Assembly: GCF_039545135.1 (NCBI RefSeq)
Contig: NZ_BAABRU010000010.1
Location: 1 to 64,000 of the forward strand
DNA: 64,000 nucleotides
Direction of reading: 5' to 3'
Origin: Herpetosiphon gulosus
GTDB lineage: Bacteria; Chloroflexota; Chloroflexia; Chloroflexales; Herpetosiphonaceae
In this document: piece after piece, positions 53,288 through 61,368 of the stretch
How the letters are laid out: each line of letters starts with the position of its first letter
Position numbering within the stretch: the stretch's first letter is position 1
The notes under the pieces: generated by a model
The model's database searches: none
Told to the model about the DNA's origin: nothing
What the model saw: the letters and a program-made list of their open reading frames with translations, nothing else
Position numbers and translations under genes: made by a program

Positions 53288-53839
53288 CTACGCATGGATT
53301 TGGGCTTTGGACGTATCATAGCGCTGCCGCAGCCAAGCCAACATCAGGCCAATGCCCAGCCATGGCAGCCAAATCCAGGTTAATTCAGAAAGCAAGACAT
53401 TCCAGCCCCGCGCAGAAAAAAGTCGTGCTGCGCTGATTGGAGCTACGGCAATTGGCCGCCAATCAAAAAAGACTCGCTGGCTGCTGAAGGGCCACCATAA
53501 GGCCACCCCACTCCCGCCATTGGTGAGCATGTCGTACAGTGGGTGGCTCAGCACCGCCAAAAACAGGGTTAAACCAGCCACCCAGCGTTTGCATCCCAAA
53601 CGTGGCGCGAAAAATGCGCCCACACTGGCAATAATTGTGGCAAAACCAATCGAATGAGTAAAACCACGATGGCTCAATAATGTGCCACGTGGTATGTCTA
53701 GCCAAAAGCTAATTCCATCAAAATCAGGGCTAATTGCCGCAATTGAAGCCCAAATTAATAATGGGCGGCTGATTCGGTCGCGACCAAGCGCCAAACCAAC
53801 CACCAAAGCAGGGGCAACATGGCTAAATATTGTTGGCAT
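53288..53839 (-). CDS. YdjM-like (DUF457) membrane metal-dependent hydrolase family
   Basis: The 183-residue membrane protein has the family's conserved polar residues: the early His in FSHVAPALV, ISPDFDGI, HRGFTHSIGF and SHPLYDMLTNGG. Four or five helices are evident. These His/Asp motifs resemble membrane-bound hydrolases that coordinate a metal, but the substrate is not known; YdjM is induced by DNA damage in E. coli. It ends 36 bases before the FAD oxidoreductase start, so the two may be cotranscribed. Confidence 0.85.
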   Translation of the reverse strand: MPTIFSHVAPALVVGLALGRDRISRPLLIWASIAAISPDFDGISFWLDIPRGTLLSHRGFTHSIGFATIIASVGAFFAPRLGCKRWVAGLTLFLAVLSHPLYDMLTNGGSGVALWWPFSSQRVFFDWRPIAVAPISAARLFSARGWNVLLSELTWIWLPWLGIGLMLAWLRQRYDTSKAQIHA

Positions 53840-53907
53840 GGGCGATTCTCCACATGAATCTTATTGGCAGTATAGCAATAATCCCACCAATAACTATTCG
53901 ATCAAGC

Positions 53908-54372
53908 TTATTCAAGCCGTTTTTCGTAATAGATAATTTCCAGTGTGCCAATCAGGCCTCGGCCAATTTCCTGATAGCCATGTTTGACATAAAGTTTTTG
54001 GGCGGGTAGTTGCGGCACTGAGGTATCTAAATGAAGCCGCTTCAAGCCCAATTCACGCCCACGTTGCTCAAGCGCCAACAACATCTGTTCGCCTAAACCG
54101 TGCCGCCAATAATCGGGATGCACTCGCATGCGCTTGACCTCGGCCTCGCCCACCCCAGTCGGCAACAAACCACCAATTACTACCACCTGCCTAGCCAATT
54201 CACCAACCAAAAATTCGCCACCAGTTGCCAAATAATGCTGCTCAACTGCTAGAACATCAGCATCGCGTGCTCCATTGCCAAGATGTGCTCCCATCATGTG
54301 CAAGCCAAGGTTGTGCAATTCCCAGACAATCGCGGCATCGTGTGGCTGATAACGACGGATGGATAGTTCCAT
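53908..54372 (-). CDS. GNAT family N-acetyltransferase
   Basis: The 154-residue protein has the GNAT fold. The acetyl-CoA-binding signature is VHPDYWRHGLGEQMLLAL (R/Q-x-x-G-x-G/A form), and RLHLDTSVPQLPAQKLYVKHGYQEIG provides the late beta strand and helix. The substrate amine cannot be inferred. AGGAG lies six bases before the ATG. Gene order suggests no specific pathway. Confidence 0.85.
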   Translation of the reverse strand: MELSIRRYQPHDAAIVWELHNLGLHMMGAHLGNGARDADVLAVEQHYLATGGEFLVGELARQVVVIGGLLPTGVGEAEVKRMRVHPDYWRHGLGEQMLLALEQRGRELGLKRLHLDTSVPQLPAQKLYVKHGYQEIGRGLIGTLEIIYYEKRLE

Positions 54373-54400
54373 TGGGTGCTCCTAAAATGAATTGAATAAC

Positions 54401-54436
54401 AAAAAACCTGCTGTTGGCTTCTCTGGCAACAGCAGG
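54401..54436 (-). terminator. Terminator of the DUF1444-like gene
   Basis: On the minus strand CCTGCTGTTG pairs with CAACAGCAGG across a ten-base loop and is followed by TTTTTT. Confidence 0.9.
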
Positions 54437-54461
54437 TGATCGAATTTCAAATCAATTTGCT

Positions 54462-55391
54462 TTACTCTTGAAAGGTAGTTAAAAAGGTGCTCGGTGGCGA
54501 TAAACGCACTGCTTGTTGTTCTTGCGAGTGGGGCAAATGGGTAAATGCACCGTTATCGTACCAAAAAACCTGATTGGAGATCGAGCCAGGCCCATTGCGA
54601 TACATGCCCTCAACTACAGGCAGCATGCTCGTCCAAGCTTCCAAGGCAATTGGCTCGTTAATTGGATAGCACAGCACCACATGGCGATTGGGCACAGCTA
54701 CCAACGAGCCAAAGCGCCCGATACATTGTGGATATTGCTCAAGCAACAAGCTTTGCGAGCCAATCAAGAAATCGTCGCCAGTGATAGCTAGAACGTTAAT
54801 TCCATCATCCAATTCATGTTCGGTGAGGCGCAACTCACGCCCGCGCAAGTTTTCCAAGGCGACTGCAAACAATTCCTCGTTGGTTTTACCCCAAGCCATC
54901 GCTTCGTCGCTACTTACGCTGCGAATCGTGGTGGGCAAATCAAACACCAGCACCGAGCAGACATCCTGCAAATCTTCACGATAAATCAGCTTTTCGCGTA
55001 ATTCAGGCTCCAAGGCCCACAAACGAATTGCCAACAAATCGCGGATACTTTCAAAATCTTGTATTTCATCTTGCAATAGCACTTCGTTTTCAAAACCCTT
55101 GTGCATTGCCTCAAAGTGATCGGTAATAACTGCCAGCCATTGCGATTGGGGATGGGCATAGCATTTTTGCGCCAGTGAGCTTAGCCCAATGCGGGTATCT
55201 TTTGTCCACCCTGCATGGTCAGCTAACACCACAAAGCCTTGATTTTCAGGCCGCACTGGCAAACCAAGGTTTTTCAAATAACGCTCCACGATTTGGCGAA
55301 AATCTTGCCATTGCTGTGGATTGAAAAAATTGACCCATGCTGGTGGTGTTGGTAAATCGCGCTTACCAAACGTCTTTTCCCAGTTGCTCAT
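54462..55391 (-). CDS. Hypothetical protein, resembling DUF1444 (YtpQ-like)
   Basis: The 309-residue cytoplasmic protein has no signal peptide or membrane span. The central region (SVLVFDLPTTIRSVSSDEAM, AWGKTNEELFAVALENLRG) resembles the DUF1444 pattern of 'WGxxxEELFxxALENL'. The rest is a mixed alpha/beta sequence with no recognised active site. The assignment is by pattern recognition only. It has its own terminator and no operon partner. Confidence 0.65.
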   Translation of the reverse strand: MSNWEKTFGKRDLPTPPAWVNFFNPQQWQDFRQIVERYLKNLGLPVRPENQGFVVLADHAGWTKDTRIGLSSLAQKCYAHPQSQWLAVITDHFEAMHKGFENEVLLQDEIQDFESIRDLLAIRLWALEPELREKLIYREDLQDVCSVLVFDLPTTIRSVSSDEAMAWGKTNEELFAVALENLRGRELRLTEHELDDGINVLAITGDDFLIGSQSLLLEQYPQCIGRFGSLVAVPNRHVVLCYPINEPIALEAWTSMLPVVEGMYRNGPGSISNQVFWYDNGAFTHLPHSQEQQAVRLSPPSTFLTTFQE

Positions 55392-55445
55392 GGTTCCCCC
55401 CTATAAACGCTGACGCTGCTACCAAAGCCTAAGCACACCAAGCAC

Positions 55446-55673
55446 TTAGTTTGGCAGCAGGATGACCAAAGTATAGCCGAGCGTTGCGATTCGCATCAGG
55501 GCAAATAAACCGATTGTTGCTCGGTCTGAAGCCTGATTATGCAAGAATAACCGCCGTGCAGAAAGAATCGTTCCCTCAAGCCTGTCGTTTGGGGCATTGG
55601 TTGGCTTTACGCCGATTGGTGCGGGCATTGCACCCAAGCAGTGGCCTAGAATGAAGCGAGTACGCGGTTGCAT
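55446..55673 (-). CDS. Doubtful small ORF (75 residues)
   Basis: A minus-strand frame begins at ATG 55673 with AGGA eight bases upstream and ends at 55446. It carries a hydrophobic C-terminal segment (ATLGYTLVILL). The residue composition is not clearly protein-like, and no relative is recognised. The surrounding 55392-55891 shows no other gene, promoter or RNA that I can recognise. Confidence 0.2.
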   Translation of the reverse strand: MQPRTRFILGHCLGAMPAPIGVKPTNAPNDRLEGTILSARRLFLHNQASDRATIGLFALMRIATLGYTLVILLPN

Positions 55674-55891
55674 TGGTATGTTCCTGCTAGCAAAATCGTG
55701 AGCCAACGCCGATCTTCAACCATTAATACGACAATACCTTCCACCTAGATACTATCGCATGCCTCTGTGTCATACAATGTCATCAGTGTGAAGAAATGAT
55801 GAGGCTTTATTAATTGTTGATCGCTTACTATGCGCATGCAAGGGTTGACGCTTAAAAACTCAATCAGCTAGCTACGTGGCTAGATCGTAGC

Positions 55892-56866
55892 TCAGAGCCA
55901 GCGTCGCCGCCGAAAAAACCAGAGCATCCCAATAATGATTGCGAGCATAATCGCCCAAACCATCAGATAGCCGTAGCGCCAGTGTAGTTCGGGCATGAGA
56001 TCAAAATTCATGCCATACAGCGAGGTAACGAGGGTTAGTGGCAGAAAAATCGTGCTGACGATCGTTAGTGCCTTCATAATTTCATTCATTTTGTTTGAGG
56101 AAACCGAGAGGTAGGTATCCAAGGTGCTGCCAACCACATCGCGCACTCCTTCGCTGAGGTCGGTTATTCGCACCAAATGGTCGTAAATATCACGGAAGTA
56201 AATTTCACAATTGCGCGAAATCAGGTCGAACTCGCCGCGTGAGAGCCGCTGCATCACTTCGCGTTGCGGCGATACCACCCGACGTAAGGCTAAAATGCTG
56301 TGCTTTAGCTCCAAAATGCGGCGCAAGGCGCTGGGTTTGGGGTCTTGAATGATGCTATCTTCGAGAAAATCCACCTCTTCATCAATCCGATCAAGGTAAG
56401 GCAGAAATTCATCAACAATTGCATCGAGCACTGCATGGGCCAAAAAATCAGCTCCGCGCTCCAAAATTCGGCCATCGCGCACCGCCCGATCCCAAATTGT
56501 ATCGAGCGCAGCCAAGCGTACATGTGAGGTAGTTACGACAAAATTGCGGCCTAAAAAGCAATTCAGTTCATCGGTGCTCAAGCGCGAAACATCCTCGCCC
56601 ACCGCAATCGCATGCACAACGATGAACAGATGATCGCCGAAATCATCAACTTTGGGTGGTTGGTAGCCGGTGCTCAGCGTATCTTCGATTGCTAACGGGT
56701 GAAAATGAAATATCTCGCGCAAAAAGGTATCATATTCGGTTTGCTGACAAGCATATAAATTGACCCACAGCATGCCCTCGCCGCTGGCATGCAGTTCGCG
56801 AATTTCTTCAACGGTCTTGATTTTGCGTAATGGTTGGTCGGGCAAGCTATATAGTGCTTGAAACAT
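55892..56866 (-). CDS. corA: CorA family magnesium/cobalt transporter
   Basis: The 324-residue protein has a long cytoplasmic alpha/beta domain, a helical stalk and two C-terminal membrane helices. The signature loop YGMNFDLMPEL follows the first helix (STIFLPLTLVTSLYGMN), and the last residues (RRRRW) are basic. CorA pentamers admit Mg2+ down its gradient; Co2+ and Ni2+ may also pass. It begins after a GGGGG site. The protein is full length. Confidence 0.94.
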   Translation of the reverse strand: MFQALYSLPDQPLRKIKTVEEIRELHASGEGMLWVNLYACQQTEYDTFLREIFHFHPLAIEDTLSTGYQPPKVDDFGDHLFIVVHAIAVGEDVSRLSTDELNCFLGRNFVVTTSHVRLAALDTIWDRAVRDGRILERGADFLAHAVLDAIVDEFLPYLDRIDEEVDFLEDSIIQDPKPSALRRILELKHSILALRRVVSPQREVMQRLSRGEFDLISRNCEIYFRDIYDHLVRITDLSEGVRDVVGSTLDTYLSVSSNKMNEIMKALTIVSTIFLPLTLVTSLYGMNFDLMPELHWRYGYLMVWAIMLAIIIGMLWFFRRRRWL

Positions 56867-56885
56867 AGACCCCCGCTTTGCTCAC

Positions 56886-56912
56886 AAAAAGGGCAAGTCC
56901 TGCGACTTGCCC
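56886..56912 (-). terminator. Terminator of the lipoprotein gene
   Basis: On the minus strand GGGCAAGTC pairs with GACTTGCCC around a four-base loop, followed by TTTTTG. It starts 24 bases after the stop. Confidence 0.9.
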
Positions 56913-56935
56913 CAAACTAGCGACTCAATCTAGGC

Positions 56936-58726
56936 TTATTTGACGCTAGTAATTCCATCATCGGCGGCAATCAGGCGGGTACGAGCTGTATTCGAAAGAT
57001 CATACAACCACAATTCGCTGGGGCCGCTAATCACAGGCTCTGGACCGCGTTCATTGTCGGGCGATTGTAAAGCCCGAACATACAACAGCGCATCATCAAC
57101 CACGGCCACCGCACCTAAATCGCCAAGGGTTGCACCTTTGACGATTTGGCTGTCGTTGTTGCCTTGGCGACTGTGCAAGCTATAATTCAACACTTGGCCG
57201 CTGCGACACGCTACATTTAAATAGTAGAGTGTGTTATCGCTGCTCCACGAGAGCGGGCGTACCCACCATTGGCCGGTAATCGCATCGAGTTGCTTGCCAG
57301 TTTGGTCGAGCACCAAGAGATCAGCGCCACCATCAGTGCGAAGTGCTTCGACGGCAATCCGTGTGCCATCAGCCGAAACTTGCGCTTGACCAACGCTGCG
57401 ATAATTGCCCAAACTGGCTTGGCCGAGCAAGCCATCAGTGCCACTCAACGGATTACTGATTAACAAGCCCCCTTGACCGCCATCGGTATGGCCAACCGTC
57501 AGCACCGATCCATCGGGCAAGGCATGTGGCATACGGCGGCTCCACTCGTCAAGCGGCGAAACCGCACTCGGATCACCGCCATTGGCCGTCACCTGCCAGA
57601 GCCGATAGCTATCAGGGGCTGCATCGCTCCAGGGTGCAGTAAACCAAATGACCCCGCCATCAAGCGACCAAGCAGGCTCGGCACAACCACCAACATCGGC
57701 GACCAAGGTTTCGTTGTCGCCATCGATGGTGCTTGTCCAGAGTGCGCCTTGGGTTGGCAAGCCGTCGGGGTTGGCTCGGCAGAAGGCAATTTGGGTGCGA
57801 TCAGGGCTGATTGCCACAGCACTTTCAATTGCCAAAGTTGTGGTAATTGGCACGACCCGCGAGCTTTCGTAGCGATACAAATCGCCTTTGCTGGTAAAGA
57901 CAACTGGTTGCTTAGGTGCGGTGGGCGAGCCATTGCTCTTGGCAAGCGGATCATCGCCCAGCGTGGCGGTGGCGCTATCAGCAATAACCACATTTAAGCG
58001 TCCGCCATCAAGCTGCACCGTAAATGGTAAGGCTTGATCAAGCCCAATTTCAATTAATACCCCAGCTGAATCGCTGCTCGATTGCGAAACGACTGAGCGC
58101 ACATGTTGCAACGTATCAAGCTTTAGCACTTTGGTGAGCGTGACCGACGATGAACGCCAGAGATCATCGTGTCGCCATAACGGCAGATCGATTTGAATCA
58201 CGCTGGCAATCGCGCTATCGCCTGCGAGCAATTGAGCCGCAGCCGGAGGCACACACCGTACAACCCCATTGACGGGACCACTGCTAGAGGTTAATTCTAA
58301 GAATAAGCGATCGCCATTGGGTGTGCGATCAAGCCCAGCGTTATTTAAGCGGGCACTAAAGCGCTCGTCGGTTACCGCCCCAAATGGCTGAGTACAAAAA
58401 CTACTGCTTTGATTGGCAGTCGGGGTACTTGCAGGAGTGGCCCGAGGTGTAATGACTGGTGAAGGGCCAGCGGTTGGAGAAGCGCCTTTGGTAGGCGAAG
58501 GGCCAACTGTGCGGGTTGGGGTAGCCGAAGGCTCGGTTGTTGGCGACGCAGGTGCAGGCGTTAATGTCACCGTTGCCGTAGGAGTAGCCGTGCCTGTCGG
58601 AGTTAAGGCGAGGATAGTTAGCTCATTTTGTAACGGGCGAGCAGTGGGCTGTGGGGCTTGTTGACATGCTGCGAGCGCCACAACAACCAAGGCTAAACTC
58701 ACACGTTGCCGTAACAACAACTTCAA
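56936..58726 (-). CDS. Lipoprotein with a Thr/Pro linker and TolB-like beta-propeller
   Basis: The 596-residue protein is exported and lipid-anchored: KLLLRQRVSLALVVVALAACQQ ends in a lipobox with Cys. TTG at 58726 is chosen because AAGGAG lies six bases upstream and gives a normal signal peptide; the longer frame from 58768 would not. A Thr/Pro/Ser-rich linker (about 40-115) is followed by a domain with two half-cysteines, then PD40/WD40-like propeller blades (SPDRTQIAFCRANPDG, SLDGGVIWFTAP, SADGTRIAVEAL). No enzyme signature is seen. The propeller probably binds a partner at the membrane surface. The response regulator gene starts 43 bases upstream in the same direction. Confidence 0.85.
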   Translation of the reverse strand: MKLLLRQRVSLALVVVALAACQQAPQPTARPLQNELTILALTPTGTATPTATVTLTPAPASPTTEPSATPTRTVGPSPTKGASPTAGPSPVITPRATPASTPTANQSSSFCTQPFGAVTDERFSARLNNAGLDRTPNGDRLFLELTSSSGPVNGVVRCVPPAAAQLLAGDSAIASVIQIDLPLWRHDDLWRSSSVTLTKVLKLDTLQHVRSVVSQSSSDSAGVLIEIGLDQALPFTVQLDGGRLNVVIADSATATLGDDPLAKSNGSPTAPKQPVVFTSKGDLYRYESSRVVPITTTLAIESAVAISPDRTQIAFCRANPDGLPTQGALWTSTIDGDNETLVADVGGCAEPAWSLDGGVIWFTAPWSDAAPDSYRLWQVTANGGDPSAVSPLDEWSRRMPHALPDGSVLTVGHTDGGQGGLLISNPLSGTDGLLGQASLGNYRSVGQAQVSADGTRIAVEALRTDGGADLLVLDQTGKQLDAITGQWWVRPLSWSSDNTLYYLNVACRSGQVLNYSLHSRQGNNDSQIVKGATLGDLGAVAVVDDALLYVRALQSPDNERGPEPVISGPSELWLYDLSNTARTRLIAADDGITSVK

Positions 58727-58768
58727 ACGACACTCCTTGGACAATCCAAAACGGCACGAACGCCGCAA

Positions 58769-59512
58769 TTACATCCCAGAAAACGTATTATCGTTTTGCA
58801 CAATTTTAATCCAGCCGCGCTGTAATGCAAATACCACAGCTTGGGTGCGATCGTTGACCGCCAATTTGCGCAAAATTGATGAAATATGATTTTTAACGGT
58901 TTGATTGCTAATCTCGAGGCGGGCGGCAATTTCTTTATTAGTTTGCCCCGCCGCTACTAATTCTAAGACTTCAATTTCACGCGGTGACATTGGCGAGTAG
59001 ACATGCTCGGTATGGGTATCCATGGTCAATTGGCGAAACGAATCCATCACAGCAGCAGCGACCGCTGGGGTATTCAGTACCAAATCATTGATTGGATAAT
59101 TGCCTGAGCGCACCATATCGACCGAATTGATCAGATCATCCCAATCAATTGTGCGCGAAAGATAGGCGGCAACGCCTGCTCGCAGTGATTTTACAATACC
59201 TTCTTGATCATTGATATCGCTGAGCAAAATCACGCCGATATTGGGGTGATTTAATTTGACCGTGCGGGCGACTTCAATTCCATTGACCCCAGGTAAATCA
59301 ACATCCATCACAATAATATCGGGGTTGCTATAATCGACCAAACGAATTGCTTGCTGGCCGTTGCTGGCCTCGCCAATAATTTTATAGCGTGGTACTTGGC
59401 CGAAGTGATAACGTAAGCCTTCACGATAAATGGTATGGGCATGAACCAAGACAATATTGGTTTTGGCGACCGAATCGCCACGTCGGCGCGGGCCTTCCGC
59501 AGATGCTTGCAT
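58769..59512 (-). CDS. NarL/FixJ-type response regulator (REC + LuxR HTH)
   Basis: The roughly 247-residue regulator has a receiver domain with the phosphorylated Asp in IIVMDVDLPGVNGIEV. The C-terminal LuxR-type HTH (SPREIEVLELVAAGQTNKEIAARLEISNQTVKNHISSILRKL) carries the recognition helix. It activates or represses DNA after phosphorylation. The start is uncertain: ATG 59512 has only a weak AAAGAG site, and ATG 59542 and 59569 are alternatives. A TATAAT (59574-59569) overlaps the longest start, which makes that one unlikely. No kinase is adjacent. The lipoprotein gene downstream may be in the same transcript. Confidence 0.88.
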   Translation of the reverse strand: MQASAEGPRRRGDSVAKTNIVLVHAHTIYREGLRYHFGQVPRYKIIGEASNGQQAIRLVDYSNPDIIVMDVDLPGVNGIEVARTVKLNHPNIGVILLSDINDQEGIVKSLRAGVAAYLSRTIDWDDLINSVDMVRSGNYPINDLVLNTPAVAAAVMDSFRQLTMDTHTEHVYSPMSPREIEVLELVAAGQTNKEIAARLEISNQTVKNHISSILRKLAVNDRTQAVVFALQRGWIKIVQNDNTFSGM

Positions 59513-59569
59513 ACGATCCACTCTTTCTGGAATCCTAGGCATACCCTCGGTAAGCGATGATATGCGCAA

Positions 59570-59868
59570 TTATACACGACGACGAGCATCAGCATTGATT
59601 GAGGTTAAACGTTAGTGGGATAGCAGATGATGCTATCTGCTGATAATACACTGAATTATAGCGAATCGGCTAGCCTTATTCCCAACAATTTGATGACAAT
59701 TAATAATTGCTCATCCGACTTTAAGCCCTACCTTAGGCGATACCCATGGCTAGCTGGTGAATCGTAACTGATATAATGCTACTACGCTGGCTCAGTTCAA
59801 CCACAATTGGGCATGGGGGATCTCAAGTATCTGGCCAATATGGTATTATTTTGAGTCAGGAGGGTTAT
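59570..59868. other. Divergent intergenic region, response regulator / SEDS gene
   Basis: Two minus-strand TATAAT boxes (59569-59574 and 59655-59660) without clear -35s face the response regulator. An AGCAGAT/ATCTGCT dyad (59622-59641) may be an operator. An extended -10 (TGATATAAT, 59769-59777) serves the plus-strand gene. No gene or RNA is seen. Confidence 0.4.
59769..59777 (+). promoter_or_regulatory. Extended -10 promoter of the SEDS gene
   Basis: TGATATAAT matches the extended -10 form TGnTATAAT, which does not need a strong -35. Transcription would begin near 59784, about 85 bases before the ATG at 59870. Confidence 0.5.
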
Positions 59869-59869
59869 T

Positions 59870-61012
59870 ATGTCCACTAGCATTCGCGCTCGTTCCTGGC
59901 GCGAGTTCAATCCAATTATGGTTGTAGCTGTGTTGCTGTTGCTAGCAATTAGCTTACCAATGGTCTATACCACCACAGTTGGAGCCGCCGGAACCTTGGT
60001 GTTTGGACTGGGTTCTTCGTTTGCTAAACATGTTGTCTGGATTATCTTGGGCATTAGTTTGATGTTTAGTTTGGCCCTGTTAGATTATCAATTGCTGCGC
60101 TCGTTGGCAATTATTTTATATATCGCTGCGCTTGGGCTTTTGGGCATGGTGGTGGCCCTAGGCCAAGTTAAATATGGTGCTCAAAGCTGGATCGGCTCAA
60201 GCCAACTTTCGTTTCAGCCAACCGAGCCAGCCAAACTTATGGTAATCATCGCGCTTGCCGCATTTTGGAGCAAACACGGCGATGAGCCTAGCCCATGGAA
60301 ATCGGTCTTTATTTCGTTGGTGATTTTGGCTGTACCACTGGGTTTAGTCATGCTTCAGCCCGACTTTGGCTCAGGCATGGTAATGATCGGCATTTGGCTG
60401 GTGATGTCGTTGGTCGCCAATACCCGTTGGGTGCAATATGGCCTATTGACCTTGCTTGGTGCGCCAGTGGTAGTGCTCGCATGGCTCAATTTTAGCGTGT
60501 ATCAGCGCGAACGCTTGACCGTCTTTTTAACTCCCGAGCGTTGCGAAACCGATTTAGAATTTCGCATGCGGGCCTGTTGGCAAATTATTCAGTCACGTTT
60601 GGCAATTGGCAACGGTGGCCTTGGCGGTATGGGCTTGTTACGCGGAGTGCAAAGCCAATTAAACTATTTGCCAGTGCAAGAGAGCGACTTTATTTTCGCG
60701 GTAACGGCGGAAGAGCTGGGTTTTATTGGTGCGGCAGTCGTGATAGTGCTGCAATTAATCGTCATCTGGCAAATTTGGCGAGTGGTTGAGCGAGCACGCG
60801 ACCCCTTTGGGCGTTTGATAGCGGCTGGGATTGCTGGCCTGCTGTTGGTGCATTGTCTCGAAAATATTGGCATGAATTTGATTATGATGCCTATGACCGG
60901 GATTCCTTTGCCATTTGTGAGTTATGGGGGCTCGTTTACCCTAACGGTTTTGATGGGCATTGGCGTGGTGCTGAGCGTCTCGATTCGTAGCAAACGTTGG
61001 TCATTTAATTAA
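59870..61012 (+). CDS. SEDS family peptidoglycan glycosyltransferase (RodA/FtsW/SpoVE)
   Basis: The 380-residue polytopic membrane protein has about ten helices. Family segments are FQPTEPAKLMVIIALAAFW, LVMLQPDFGSGMVMIGI and PLPFVSYGGSFTLTVLMGIG. The large extracytoplasmic loop containing LNYLPVQESDFIFAVTAEELG is typical. SEDS proteins polymerise lipid II glycan with a class B penicillin-binding protein. I cannot tell FtsW from RodA from sequence alone; no penicillin-binding protein gene is adjacent. AGGAGGG lies five bases before the ATG. Confidence 0.92.
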   Translation: MSTSIRARSWREFNPIMVVAVLLLLAISLPMVYTTTVGAAGTLVFGLGSSFAKHVVWIILGISLMFSLALLDYQLLRSLAIILYIAALGLLGMVVALGQVKYGAQSWIGSSQLSFQPTEPAKLMVIIALAAFWSKHGDEPSPWKSVFISLVILAVPLGLVMLQPDFGSGMVMIGIWLVMSLVANTRWVQYGLLTLLGAPVVVLAWLNFSVYQRERLTVFLTPERCETDLEFRMRACWQIIQSRLAIGNGGLGGMGLLRGVQSQLNYLPVQESDFIFAVTAEELGFIGAAVVIVLQLIVIWQIWRVVERARDPFGRLIAAGIAGLLLVHCLENIGMNLIMMPMTGIPLPFVSYGGSFTLTVLMGIGVVLSVSIRSKRWSFN

Positions 61013-61368
61013 GGTACTAGATCAACTGGGGACTATTTGACGATCGGTTACGCTGAATAAACCACCCGCAGACCCAGCACGTTAATTAAAATTGCCTAAC
61101 CAACTACCTTGCCCGCCTTCGGGCGATTTCGTATAATACATCGTAACATTTTCTTTCTTGATAAGCTTGATCAACATTGTTCCTACAAAGGTGCTTGGAT
61201 TGATTCAACCAAAACCTTTGAAGAAGCTCCTGCGAGATGCAGTAGTTGTAGGTGGGTTGGGATGTTGGTAGCAATTATTATTATGCTCTTGTTTATTTGC
61301 TGTCCTACAACATCACCCCTACTTCGGCAAGCCGCGCATTGATCGTTCCTTAAAGCCAAGGGGGCTGT
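61013..61368. other. Intergenic region with a promoter and long leader
   Basis: Apart from the promoter at 61109-61137 no gene is supported. A plus-strand frame at 61109-61342 overlaps the promoter and has no ribosome binding site. The leader of about 225 bases has no obvious family of RNA. Confidence 0.4.
61109..61137 (+). promoter_or_regulatory. Promoter of the Ser/Thr kinase gene
   Basis: TTGCCC (61109-61114), a 17-base spacer and TATAAT (61132-61137). The -10 is perfect, the -35 moderate. Confidence 0.6.

Noticed and set aside
55446-55706. Protein-coding gene of 86 residues on the minus strand
   Set aside because: The longest start has no ribosome binding site and the composition is not protein-like. 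Only the shorter form with an AGGA site is listed, with low confidence.
61109-61342. Plus-strand frame of 77 codons before the kinase gene
   Set aside because: It overlaps the predicted promoter, has no ribosome binding site, and no recognisable protein features.
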